From Cryptomeria japonica (Eukaryota > Streptophyta > Pinopsida > Cupressales > Cupressaceae), in assembly GCF_030272615.1 (NCBI RefSeq), contig NC_081414.1, positions 819,790,396 through 819,852,395 of the forward strand: DNA of 62,000 nt, written 5' to 3'. The notes beneath the pieces are model-generated. The model was not told where the DNA came from and ran no database searches. It worked only from the letters and a program-made list of their open reading frames with translations. Position 1 is the stretch's first letter. Each line of letters begins with the position of its first letter. Shown here piece after piece: positions 31,152 to 42,382 of this stretch. A program made the position numbers and the translations under genes.

Positions 31152-32731
31152 ATGAGTTTCAAAGGGAAGATGAAATGGGTCATGAGGAGATCCATGATAA
31201 TCCCATATTGGGAAGAGTATTGGGAAGAAAAAGAAAATAGAAAGCTCCGTAAAGAATTGGAAAAGCTCCAGGCCAGATTAGGCGAATTGGAAAAGAAGAT
31301 TGAAGTGGAAGAAGGTAGGTTGGAAGAGAGATGTGCGAAGGAGAAAAGCCTATTGAAAGAGGACAGTTGCAGCCCTTGGATAAAAGTAATATTGAATGAG
31401 AAGAATGGGAAGAAACCACATGCAGGTGGTTGGACAGCAAATGAGAAGAATGGGAAGAAACATAGCACACAAAGAGGATAGAGTGCTGTCCTGAGGAAGG
31501 AGATGAGGATTGGAATGAGTGTGAAAAGGTGAATCTCTCATGAGGTAGAGAGAATGGAGAAGAAGAGTGTTCTCTTGAAAGAGGTCGGTAAAAAGAAAAG
31601 CTGAGAGAAGGCATGTTGCAGCCCTTTGGTAGAGGTTGAAGGGAGGGATAAGCATGTGGGAGCAGCCCACACAAGTTGGGAAGATAATGAGGCACAAGTT
31701 GCAGTGATAACATGTGAATTATGCGAACCGGATGAAGAGTGTTTGGAGACCAAGTTCATGGATAGTAATGGTCTCAAGTTTGATGATGAAGTTGAGGACC
31801 ACAAGGATGAAACCTTGTTGAAGGAAGAGATGAGGAGAATCCAAAATTTATTTGATGTTGAAGATTACCAAGGATAGAAGATGAAGAAGGGCCATTGGTG
31901 GCAATTGACTTTGATAATTCTTTTTATAGCGATTTGTTTGCATGCAAAAGAAAAGTTGCAGCAAGGTGTCAAGCCTATGACATTGAAGAAGAGGTCCCCG
32001 TGCAAGAGGATAAAAGAGAAAACACGGAAGAGTTTGGAGCTGAAACATGTCTTTGTGGGGGCATGACGGAGAGAAGATTGGAGGTTGCAGCTGTGATAGA
32101 AAGGAAGATGAGCACAGAAATAATTTGTCCATTGGAGGACATGTAGATGGATGCCAGATATGTTGAAGAAAAAGGTAAAGTTGCAGCAGTATGGCTTGAG
32201 AAGATCCTTGTACAAAAGGATGGTGAAGAGAAGAGTGAGGTTGAAAGAGCATGTCTTGTTGGAGGCATAAAAGAGGGAAGCAAAATGAAATCTGCAGCGA
32301 TTGAGAAACAAAATGAACATGTCGACCTTGAAGACAAGGAACAAGTTGCAGCAGTGATGAGTCCTTTGGAGGACATGAAGATGGCGATGACAATGGGTGA
32401 CAAAGAAGAAGATATTGGAGCAATGAAGAATGAAGAGGTAAATTTTGATTTCTCTACATTGTGTAATGAACAAGTTGATTTGCAGAAAATAGTAGATACA
32501 AAGAGTTGTTCAATCGCAGATTGGTGTGGAGATGTTGTATGTTTGTATGTAGAAGTTGTAAAGGATGTTGCAGGTAAGATTTGGTGGAGGTGCTCAGTTC
32601 ATGGTGGATGCAAATCCACGGGAGAGAAGAAGAGAGAAGAATGCATTTGGTGGAGGAGCCTGACCATGGTGGAATCGATTCCACACGAAGAAAGAGGAGT
32701 AAAGAACAGAATTGTTGGAGGAAGATGGTGA
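31152..32731 (+). pseudogene. Element E internal coding-like region, unknown protein
   Basis: Open stretches at 31152-31481, 31626-31877, 31895-32146 and 32147-32731 lie in related frames and give a strongly charged protein rich in Glu and Lys. The first part (YWEEYWEEKENRKLRKELEKL) looks like a coiled coil. The later part has loosely repeated units with a CLxGG(M/I)xE core, then xAA(V/I)IEK, then a (C/S)PLEDM end (about 32048-32145 and 32243-32390). No zinc knuckle, protease or pol motif is seen. It may be a diverged gag or an unrelated passenger; I do not recognise it. Confidence 0.45.
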
Positions 32732-32894
32732 GTGCTCTAGCAAGATGCTGGAAGAAGAGGAAAAAGAAATCACTTTAAGTGTACTTGTCATAGGGATGGA
32801 GTTCATTGTAGATTGTTTGCAATCTTTAAGGGTGATTCTATCACTCAACTCCACTTTTGTGAGCCTATGCTAACAAACTTTGATCAAATGCACC

Positions 32895-34018
32895 TGATGA
32901 GGAGCATCTGCCAGCTAGAGCAGAAAATAAAAAGAAAATAAAATGGCTAAACAGAGGAAGGAAGCATTGGAAACCTCACCAATCATTTGTATTCCAGTTC
33001 GAGAGAAAAGAAAAATGAGAGTTTTGGGTGCTTTGATATGTTTGGCCTCTATCGGTTACTAAATTTAAAAAGTGGAAAGGATTGGTCGTTTTAAGTTGCA
33101 GATGAAAGAAAGAATGCAAAGGGATAAACAGTGTAGAGAAAAAGAGACAGCCAAAGGCTTGCGAAAATAAGTTTAGAAGGCAAGGGAGAAAAAGATGCGT
33201 GGAAGATTGAGGGCCTAGTGTTGCAAACAAAAGAACACATTAATGATGCTGGACAGGTTGTGAAGAGCCATAAATGGCATACACTTGTGTAGGATAAAAA
33301 AGAGGAGTTTTTTGGTTGCAGATGAAAACAAAAACATGGAGCACTATATTTGAAGAGAGTAGAAGAGAGTGAAAAACACAGGGGAAAGGAGAGATGAAGC
33401 GTAGGAAATAGAAGTGTGAATCTGCAGTGTAAAACAAGCATATAATAAGGCTGTGTACAAAAAGAGAGAGCCAGCATAAGAGTTTGTGCAGAGAAATAAA
33501 AAAGACCCTCACAACACACAAAACAATAAGGAAGGGTGCCAGAAAGAGAGAGTAAGATTAAAAAAAACTTGCAGGGCAGATTTGCCCTGATGGCAAATGA
33601 GAAGAAAGAGGGTGCAAAACAGAGAGGTGAATGATATGTTGAATGGAATAAAATGATAAAGTCTGAAATCAGAAATGAATTGAGTAGGGCAGCAGCTTGA
33701 TACTGCAAAGACATAAGGAGAAACCAATAAAGGCGCAGGGGACTGAATTTTGAATTAAAAAATAATAATTAAGAAAAGGATTTGGGTGATAGGGAGGAGA
33801 ATAGATATGTAGATGCGTTGAAAACAGAGTTTGCTGCAGATAAAAGAATGTCTGTAATTTGATGTTTGAAAATTTTATAGAATAAAATTATGAAATTATG
33901 GGTGTAGCTATGAGTTTGTGTAATGTTTCATAGATTCAAATTTTAGAGAGAGTGATTGTATTTTGAATTAGCTGCAAGATTAGGTGTCTGGAAAGTCCCC
34001 CCAATTTTGTCTGCATCA
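32895..34018 (+). repeat. Element E 3' LTR
   Basis: 1,124 bp from TGATGAGGAGCATC to CTGCATCA, uninterrupted. It shows the empty site for element D. Confidence 0.87.
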
Positions 34019-34023
34019 TTTTA
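34019..34023. repeat. Target-site duplication of element E, right copy (TTTTA)
   Basis: Four of five bases match the left flank TATTA at 22735-22739. Confidence 0.5.
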
Positions 34024-36449
34024 TATTTGCAATCTATGATGTTGATAACTGTAAAAAATCTAGGCTAACCAATCACATGGTTAGAAGGGTAATATTCACC
34101 TGTCTACCATCATTAATCATTTAGTAGCAGTTACTTGGAATTATGTACCCCTTGGGAATTTTCAAATTAATGTTTAACATCACATGCCCACTTCCAACTC
34201 AATCAATGGACTCCCAACAAAACTCTCTTTTTACCTGTTCTGAGAATGATAATTCAGAATAAGATACATGCTATAAAAGGATTTCAATTTCTCTCTTCTG
34301 ATCATCATGTTAGCATTTTTGCTAGTAGCACATTTATTCTCAAAGCTGTGGTTGAGGAATTTAAACTAAGGCCTTCCAAACCATATTGTTAATTGCAAGC
34401 TTTCGAAAAGAATTTCATATTAATTCGAAAGTCCTTTTTTGAAGGATTTCTTAAAAGGTGAAACTATAGTCCCGAAGATCACTAGTACTGCAGTGATGAA
34501 GCTTTGCCCATCAAATATGGACAACCTCTTTCACCAAAACGCTTCCAGATTTTGGTTGTAAATTTGATGATCAAACAGCATATAAAGAGCTTGATCAAGC
34601 ATTATCTTTTTAATGATGCTTTAATCTTCATTAGTCTCTCCATACCATGCTGTCACTCTGTTACCCAGTTAAGAGGAAACTGCATTGGGATAAGTTTTTT
34701 GGTTTTTTCCTTTGATAATGAAGAGTTCATGGCCACTCTTGGTAAAACAATGGCCATAGTTTTAAATTTCAACAAGGAAAATACATCAAGGTTATGTAAC
34801 ATATATAGGGAAAAGGTGGAACAAATCACTTGTTCCCAATCTTTATTCCAAAACGTACTGAATGCATTGAATTCATAAAAGAATAAAAAATTTAAAAAAA
34901 GAAATGATAATTAAATTTCGTTATTCTAAACATGCACAAACCTCAAATGAAGTGTTGATTGGATTTGCTCACAAATCGACAAAGAATTTTGGATGCTTAA
35001 CTGTTATGCGAGCTTTCCAACAACATGATTCAGATATTCAGAAATAGATCAAAGATTACTCAAAGAGCTCCTAAATTCCTAAAAGGAAAGATGGATTTAC
35101 AGATTTTTAGGTGAAAATATGAATGGTAAGGAATGATTTAGATTTAACTAGTTTGATTGACTAGTTATATCCATTGATTGATTAGCCAATTAACTTGACT
35201 GACCAGTTAACTAGCTTAAATGATCAATCAACTAACTTGATTGATAAACAAACTAATTTGATTGAGAGTTAACTTGATCAGCTAATTATTTAACTAATTT
35301 ACATGATAAGTGAAAGGTGGAAATGACTAAACTAACAAAAGTGAAATATAGGTGGGGATTATTAGGATTATTTATTTATTTTAACTGGATATATGTGTGG
35401 ATTAGTTAGGAGCTAATTAATTAATTAATAATGATTAATCAATTAATTATACATGGGGTGCTATAAGAGGGAATGTGATTAATTAATTAATATAATGTAA
35501 TCAATTGATCAACAAGGCAAACTAACATGATGAAGTTGATAAATCAGTCGCATGATGCAAAGATGAGAATAATTTGAACAGTGAAAATAGTCAATCAACA
35601 AATGATGATAGAATTGATCAGTTGGAACAATGAAGTTAGTTTACTAAGATGAGAACGGATTTAATTGAGAAGGTGGCGAAATTTAGGTGTCTATACCTAC
35701 ATCACAAATCCCCTTTGCAAAGGGTCTGCCTCTTTTGCAGTTTAGAAGAGACAATTATTCCACCTCGATAACAATTCCAGAATGTACCTTTTTACATTGT
35801 CATTAAGCTTGATATTTTTTGCTGCCTTGAGGTTCAGAGACAAAGTATTGACCATATGGAAAGGGAACATGGTCCACCCGATCATACATGATTGGCAAAT
35901 GATACCTTGGTGTTTTTTCAAATTTTTCATGTTGAGGTCAATGTACACCTAATTAACATGTCTCAAACTTGTGAACAGCTCAGCAGGTCAACTAGTTGAA
36001 GTGACCTAGTAGTTTCCAACAACTCTGATAGTTGAAAATTCAAAGGGAACATTAAGATTTTTTCCCTTTAATGATCGTTTGTCCCACAAAGCCAACTTTG
36101 TATACATCAAGATAGGCATTCGTGTCAAATGAAAACCACACAAGGGTGGGTTAATGTCAAGTGCAGATTTAATCACAAAAAATACACTATTTAGATATAT
36201 TAAGTCCAGAACCAGCAATTTACCTCAACAATAACAACAACCATCCCCTAACTTGTCCCAAGGCTGATTGGAGCAAGGACCTGCCCCTTTGTGAGAGCAG
36301 GAAAGGGGGGACGAGGGTGCTTGGCCTCCTCACAGAGCAATTCCCTCTAAATATAAACTCTTAGTTAATGTTTTCTGTCACCCATGATATAAATTATATC
36401 TGTAAGGAGTACTTCCTACAATTCATTCCACACCACACCCAGGGGAAGA
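34024..36449. other. Intron sequence, mostly unassigned
   Basis: No convincing gene. An open frame at 34504-34878 has no motif I trust. The 35145-35500 part is a low-complexity block of AACTAACTTGATTGA-like words and ATTAATTAATT palindromes. Confidence 0.4.
35140..35500. repeat. Low-complexity TTGATTGA / TTAATTAA block
   Basis: Imperfect repeats of (A)ACTAACTTGATTGA and its variants every 15-25 bp from about 35145 to 35300, then three runs of ATTAATTAATTAAT near 35413, 35440 and 35480. Both parts are rich in self-complementary words. Confidence 0.65.
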
Positions 36450-37165
36450 TTGCCTTTCTTTCCATTGATACCTTATGATGGAAAACCCTACCAAAGATAA
36501 AAAATAGGCTCTGGCTGCTCAAAGAAAAAGCCAGTACCTGCAGATTTTAAGGGCTTTTCAACGGTCCAAAAACTTCAAAATAAGGGGTTCAAGAAAATAG
36601 AAACCCTCAGGATCGTAGATAATCTCATATGTTGCCCAATTTATATTTTATGGCCATCTTCTCCACTAAACAGGGAAGAGGATCTGGTTTTCCAAGAAGG
36701 TATTGGTATCCTGCCTTAATCCCACTAAACATCTTTCAAGAGTATTTTTACTGTGTCAGGTAAATCCTACTTCCCAGTGAATATTGGCAAAACTTCAGCC
36801 TCATAAAAGTTGAAGGAGCAATAGCTGGGTACATTAATGCCTCAAGAGTGTTTTCACTATTTGTCAGGTAAATCCTACTTCCCAGTGAATATTGGAAAAA
36901 CTTCGCCTCATGAAAGTTGAAAGAGCAATAGTTGGGTACATTAATGCCTCTAAATTTACCATGCATCCTGGGGTACTTAAGCATGCAAGGACTTGTGTCA
37001 AGACTAATCTAGAAAAACCAATGGTTGACTGTATTATCTTAGACATGGGAGGAAATGAATGGGAACACCAAATAGATTACAAGAATATCTCCTTTCAATA
37101 TAAGCTTTCTCATGAACATGATCATCTGGTTAGATTTTGCTCTCTGTGTCAACTGAAAAACTAAG
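36450..37165 (+). pseudogene. LINE ORF1 remnant (DUF4283 / zinc-knuckle type)
   Basis: The best-preserved frame, 36892-37164, reads YINASKFTMHPG, then KHARTCVKTNL, then QIDYKNISFQYKLSHEHDHLVRFC. This matches the pattern of plant LINE ORF1 proteins, in which an 'ARICVEVDL' segment is followed by 'DYENIPFRCRxCHxxGHLxxxC'. The first knuckle cysteines are lost (QYKL instead of RC..C). Weaker upstream homology reaches about 36450. A duplication of about 107 bp interrupts it. ORF1 binds RNA in working LINEs; no ORF2 is seen downstream. Confidence 0.65.
36738..36950. repeat. ~107-bp tandem duplication inside LINE ORF1
   Basis: CAAGAGT...GTCAGGTAAATCCTAC and the following TACTTCCCAGTGAATATTGG occur twice, starting about 36738 and 36843. 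The copies differ by a few substitutions and small gaps. Confidence 0.85.
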
Positions 37166-40100
37166 AAGCTACCCAAAGAGATCAAAGACCACAACCTTAC
37201 AAGAGCCCCAAAAACAATAAGATGGCGGTCCTAAAGAGTAACAAATGTCCAATCACAAAGGCAAGCCTTCTGATTGAGGACAAATTCAGAACTATGAAAA
37301 GTCAACTTGAAACCAAATAAACAAATGCCTCCAACTCAATCAGATATTCTGCTTCCACCAAACACTGACCAGATACTTTCACATCAGCAAACATCACTAC
37401 AGAATCAATAACTAGATTCCAAAAGAAAGCAAAATGCTCAGCCCAAATTTTAAGCCTGATCATCCATCCAAACAATTGGATAAAAAATGAAAATACATAA
37501 TGAAGAGCCTCCATAACAATCCTGATAGAGCACTAGAAAGATCAGAGAGGTCAGACCACATATAGGTGGGCTACGTCAAAAGCAACACATGCATATCCTT
37601 GGGGAGTTCCCCATTGATGGCTCTGGAATCGTCACTAACAACATCGGTTAGAGAACAATGCACTTTACAAGCCATTGTCACTGTGAACTCTCCATTGATG
37701 GCTCTGGAATTGTCACTACCAACATTGGTTGGAGACCAATGCACTTTACAAGCCATTGTCACTGTGAAATATGGTAAATTTAGATATGTAAAATTTCTTT
37801 GATTCTGCTAATTTATGTGGATTTTTTCAAACTGAAGTTGAAATATGTCTTTTAACACCCCTCAGAATAATAACTGAACAGCACCGTTGTTGATGTTCAA
37901 TTTTTATATTGTGATTTTTCAACACTTTTAATGCAATGCTTGCGAACCTTATCAATGAAGATGTATTAAGTCCATATGCCATGGATTATTGACCATGGCA
38001 TGAAATAAATCAAATTGAACAATAGTAGCATCTAGTACCACAAAACAATTACTCAAATAAATACTGGTTCTAATATTTGTTTGGACAGCTGTCATATGAC
38101 ATTTTTATATTCTATTTTATTTTATAACATTAGCTATCTGTTTGTCATGTCAGCAAATATTCAATTACTTGATTATTGTTGCAGCTGATGATTTACAAGT
38201 TTGATTATTGTTTTCTACAGATGTTCTAACAGAATGTTACTGTGTTTGGTTGGTCTATTTCTTGATTACATGTTTTAATTTAATTCTGTAAATTGATAAT
38301 TTTATTTTGACATTTAAGTTTTCATGGACTGGACTAACATATTTCAATTTCTCCTTATTTTCTGAGTTCATGTCCCTAATGGAGGGAGACTATCATGGGA
38401 GAGTGTGATGTTGCTGATCTGCCATGACATAGAAGATATATTCCAAACAAGTACATTTGTAGGTTTGCACAAGTAGTCAAAATTTAAAACCTTGTCCATG
38501 TCAAGTGCTTCTTTGATATTGCTGGTTCCGTAAGTTGGTAAGTCGTTTATGTGTTTTGTCAACTGCTTCTCATTTATTGGTCAGGATGGTGGACTGAGGG
38601 ATGGAAGGGCAGCCCACCTTCCATTCTCTCAGAGTACAAGCATGACCAACCTTGAGTCTGCGGTTTGCAATAGTTTCAAACTTTCAACGCATTACTAATA
38701 AGCTTATTATGGGAATCGATATTAGAATGGCTAATGTCTTGATTAGATCTTAATATGAGGATGTTATATGACTTTATGATGGATACTAATGATTAGACGA
38801 ACATCGAAAATATATGTTATCTTGACTTATGATTTAATGTCAATTTCCAGTGACTAATAATGTGTGCAGGACCTAGCCTGGGTTTTCTCTTAGATGAGGC
38901 ATTTCAATCGGTAAATTTGTATTCTCAAATGTTCTTTATTTCTTATTTCAGTTGAAATTGTGGGTTTAGGACAAAATATAGTAATATCCCCAAAAGGGAC
39001 ATTATAGGTTCTCCCTGAAACCTCAACTTTGTAACGTTTGGTCATTTTGCCCCATCAATATTTTGTTTGTTTGTGTCATGCATGATTGTTGCCTTGGTCG
39101 ATTATCCACAATGTTGTAGAGTAAATTTTGTTTCAACTTCAAGCCTTTTTCCTAACCTAACATGTTCATCTTGACCAAATTATCCTTGGTAGCTTAAAGT
39201 GTTGTAAAAGCAAATAAATATTAAAATGTCATTCAAATGGCAAATTGAGTTTTTAATTTTTGGTGGGAACACCATCATCTGTGAGAATAACTCATCGCAT
39301 GAGCATTGATTGAAACATCTTTGAAGAGGTTATGGTGAGTATTCTGTTTTGTAAACCTAGATTTATGCACATTTTGTTAAAATAAAAATTCAGGTGAAGC
39401 CCTGCTGGCAGCCCATCTACCATAGTAAGAGATAGAGATAATGGAGTTAGTTGACATTGAATCCGATTATTGTAGTGAAGGACTTGCTTGGGTCTTTGTA
39501 TGTGAGTAGATTGGTTTTTGTATTGTGGTGCAAACAAAGGTGGCATACATGTCATTAATTGAGGGGTTCTTACACTCTAATCTGTTGAATCTTTGAGCTT
39601 TTGCTTCCATATTAGGAAGGAATGATATATAAAGGATCAGTATTTTTGTGCTTCTCAAAATGTTTTTAGGACAAAGGACAACTTTCTGGATGTTGGAGAA
39701 TGTTTGGGATGGTATGGAACATCCATGTGCAGGCTTTGGTGCACAAGAAAAATCTTAAAACTAAGTATTTTGTCTATAGTACTGAAATTGTCAGTTCAGC
39801 AAGCAGCAAAAGTGCAAATGACACAGTAAATTTGTCACAATAGCTTCAGGTGTCTAATGGCATTCTAATGGCATTCTAGATTTTAGTTTTTCTCTTCTTT
39901 GGTGTGGTTTCTAAGACTTTCCATGACTTAGAACATTGAGGGACGTCTAAAATTTATTATGGGTGTTGTTCAAGCAATTTAGACTCTTGGAGGGTTGGGT
40001 AATATTTCTTAGTGAATTATTTGTTTTTTAAGACACTAGGGTAAGTGTGTTGGGAGACAAAGGAGGTTATCTAAAGTATATCTCAGTTGTATGAAAGCTT

Positions 40101-42110
40101 CATCATAAAGATTTGGGAAAAACTCTATCTAATGTCATTACTGAAGTACTCCATGTAAGTGTTTACTCACATTTAGCTAGAGTTTTCACCCTAAAAGGGT
40201 TTCTCTAGGGTAAACTTTTCTTCAATTCATCATGTTTTCTCTCTGTTATGTTCTCATTATCTGCTCAGTTAATGCTATTTGAATTCAGTCATGTTACATC
40301 TCTTTAATTAAGAATTTATTATTTTGCTGATGAACAAGTGTGAGGAATATCCTCCATGTTTAAGGATCACCTTTTTAAGCATTCATGAATAATTTAGAGA
40401 GCTGCAAACCACCATCAGCTTAGAAATTCATGTGTGTTGTCCAATTAGGCCTTCTTGAACACATTCATTTTGAAAATGATGCTGTAAGGAGTATACCCTA
40501 ATCCAACATGGAACTCTCATAGGCATATGTTCCATGGATTTGAAACAAGATGCCAAAGCTCAAAAACTGTCTTGAAAGGTCATTTCTCTATCCTCTTCAT
40601 TTGAGAAAAATAAAATAAGAAATCCAAAAGGACATGATCAAAGCTCATATTCCCCTTGGATTTTCTAATTTTTCTGTGCTCAATCATACAACTTGTCTAG
40701 AGATGGCACAATCCCCAAAAATCTACGAGTTAACCCTCTATTAAATAATACTACCATATTATCTTGCAGTTTTTCTGGATCCAAATCCATGATTGGAATT
40801 TCCTCTTATCACATCTAAGTATGCATTCCATAGCTTCTGATCCACACCAACCTTTTTATTTTCATTGCCCTAATGGTTGTTTAAGGGACCTTGATTGAAT
40901 ATAGGTTTTCTGTTTTCCCCTGTACAAATCTGCCTGAAAGAAATGTGTCTTATGGGGGCAGTATCTCCCCTTCCATTCTACATCTTGAATTAAGGCTACA
41001 AACAATCCAAATGAACTCCAACTATTGATCTAACGATTTGTGGACCGAGTCTTGATGCTTCAACCATGCATTCACTAAACCTTCGCATAGATCAACATTC
41101 TTCAAAGAACCTTTTTTTGATAGCATTCTTCCTGATTTTGGAAAACATGTCACCTTCTATATACCAAATTAATTTTGTTCGCATGTCCACCTGTTCAGAC
41201 TCTTACCTGAGTACTTCAACTTTTTGAATCACATTTTCAGTTCATCTGAGCTTTAATCATGCAAATCCATTCAAGATAGCAACATAAGAACAAGCCAAAT
41301 ATCTAATAGGGGAATGGAAGAACATATGTTTCAATTGATATGTTGTAACCAAGGAATGTAATAGTAGAGCCAACTGTTTCAATAACATGCAATCTCAAGG
41401 GACTTACTATTTTTAGATTATGCAAAAGAATAACTGCCTAAATCCCTCATGTTGTCAGAAAAAGATCAAAAAGCATTAGATAATTGACCCTTTTGGTCCT
41501 TGGAAATGTTTTACTGGGCTGACTTGCTATGATAAATAAACAAATAGAACATCACGAAGCTTAACATGAAGACAAAAGGAAAGGAGCTGCACAGATGCAC
41601 ATACACACACATCTGTTGCTAAAGCTCTTCACATTGTCTGAATAACATCAAAAGAAAATGGAGTTCAATTTTTTAGAAATGCATTATTTGGTAATTCTAG
41701 AAATTATTTTGCCTGAGGGATACTGCAAAATCAAGTGTCATGAGAGAAAAAAGAACAGGTGCATATATACACACAGATTTGCATACGTTTATAGTTTCAC
41801 TGTAACCAAATTGTTACAAATACAAATGCCATATAGTTAAACAAGATATACTACCAAAACCATCATTTTCAGATTTGTCTCAAAACAAGAAAACGGAAGC
41901 ACAGAGAAGGATACATGCACAGCCAGATGTCGACAACAATACAGGAAGAATCTTTGGCACAAGAAATTATCAAGCTGACAAAGAAAATGACATAATCTAG
42001 AAATCAATGCAATTAAAAAAAAATGCAACTAAAATTTGAACGTGAGTATGTCATTTCCAACCATACCGTCTATGACTGCTATTTCTGCTTATACCTGAAT
42101 TGCAACTTAC
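37166..42110. other. Upstream half of the TGA intron, unassigned
   Basis: No gene found. It contains an 81-bp tandem duplication (37611-37772) and a phrase at about 40180-40220 (TTCACCC...GGGTTTCTCTAGGGTAAAC) that recalls copia LTR leader sequence but has no partner. The donor of the intron is at 42110. Confidence 0.4.
37611..37772. repeat. 81-bp tandem duplication
   Basis: Copies 37611-37691 and 37692-37772 (CCATTGATGGCTCTGGAAT...CACTGTGAA) differ at about six bases. The open frame through both is continuous, since 81 is a multiple of three, but no protein family is recognised. Confidence 0.85.
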
Positions 42111-42382
42111 ATTAAGGATTTCAGAAGGTCGAACACCTCCCATCCACATAAAACAACGCTCAGCAGGTGTTTTCCACATGCCAGAAACAAGATGAAAAAC
42201 ATCAGCCTTTGCAGCAACACTCTTCATTCGAAAAAGCTCTTCATAGTGAGCCATGCTACCCTCCACAAGAATACGAAGTTCAATATCAGTCACATGGGCT
42301 TGCAAAGCAGTCCTGAGCTCACAAAGTTGTCGATTTTGTTCCTCAACCCAATGTGAATACTCCATATCAAATGCAGCTGCCC
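42111..42382 (-). CDS. TGA: TGA-type bZIP transcription factor, internal exon (N-terminal half of DOG1 domain)
   Basis: 272 bp: two bases completing a split codon, then 90 full codons. The acceptor is TTTAATAG before 42382 and the donor AAT|GTAAGT at 42111/42110. It begins AAAFDMEYSHWVEEQNRQ and includes LRTALQAHVTDIELRILVEG, AAKADVFHLVSGMWKTPAERCF and GGVRPSEILN, the conserved DOG1-domain core of TGA factors. The next exon (22426 down) continues in phase 0 at the position expected in the family. The bZIP DNA-binding part, normally encoded by preceding exons, is not seen up to 62000. The phase-2 acceptor implies an upstream exon ending in one base of a Gly codon. Confidence 0.94.

Larger units (their letters stand above)
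22740..34018 (+). mobile_element. Element E: non-autonomous LTR retrotransposon in the TGA intron
   Basis: LTRs of about 1.1-1.2 kb start TGATG and end CATCA. The 5' LTR is split into 22740-22977 and 29912-30879 by element D, while the 3' LTR is whole (32895-34018). A primer-like site follows the 5' LTR. The 2,015-bp internal region has no protease, RT or integrase, only a Lys/Glu-rich coding-like stretch. E therefore must have used enzymes from another element. Near-duplicate flanks TATTA/TTTTA. About 4.3 kb without the nested insert. Confidence 0.82.
22427..42110 (-). other. 19,684-bp TGA intron loaded with retroelements
   Basis: Phase-0 intron between the two TGA exons, with GTAAGT donor at 42110-42105 and CAG acceptor at 22429-22427. 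The exon ends join at PSEILN / ILTPQLEP, which matches the uninterrupted protein in the family. Element E with nested D and H fills 11,279 bp of it, and a LINE ORF1 remnant lies at 36450-37165. The exons themselves are undamaged, which argues that the intron is still spliced; transcript data would be needed to show it. Confidence 0.85.

Noticed and set aside
30078-33727. Long minus-strand frames in element E (e.g. 30078-30383, 31180-31713, 31848-32423, 33091-33714)
   Set aside because: Ser/Leu/Phe-rich translations opposite the purine-rich plus strand; they are complements of the charged coding-like region and LTRs.
34504-34878. Plus-strand 124-codon frame, considered as LINE reverse transcriptase
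   Set aside because: A QPLSP-like phrase near its start is suggestive, but no catalytic YxDD box or other RT block follows, so I could not support it.
40180-40260. Copia LTR leader-like phrase (TTCACCC...GGGTAAAC)
   Set aside because: Resembles a phrase in element D's LTR, but there is no boundary, partner or coding region; kept only as a remark.
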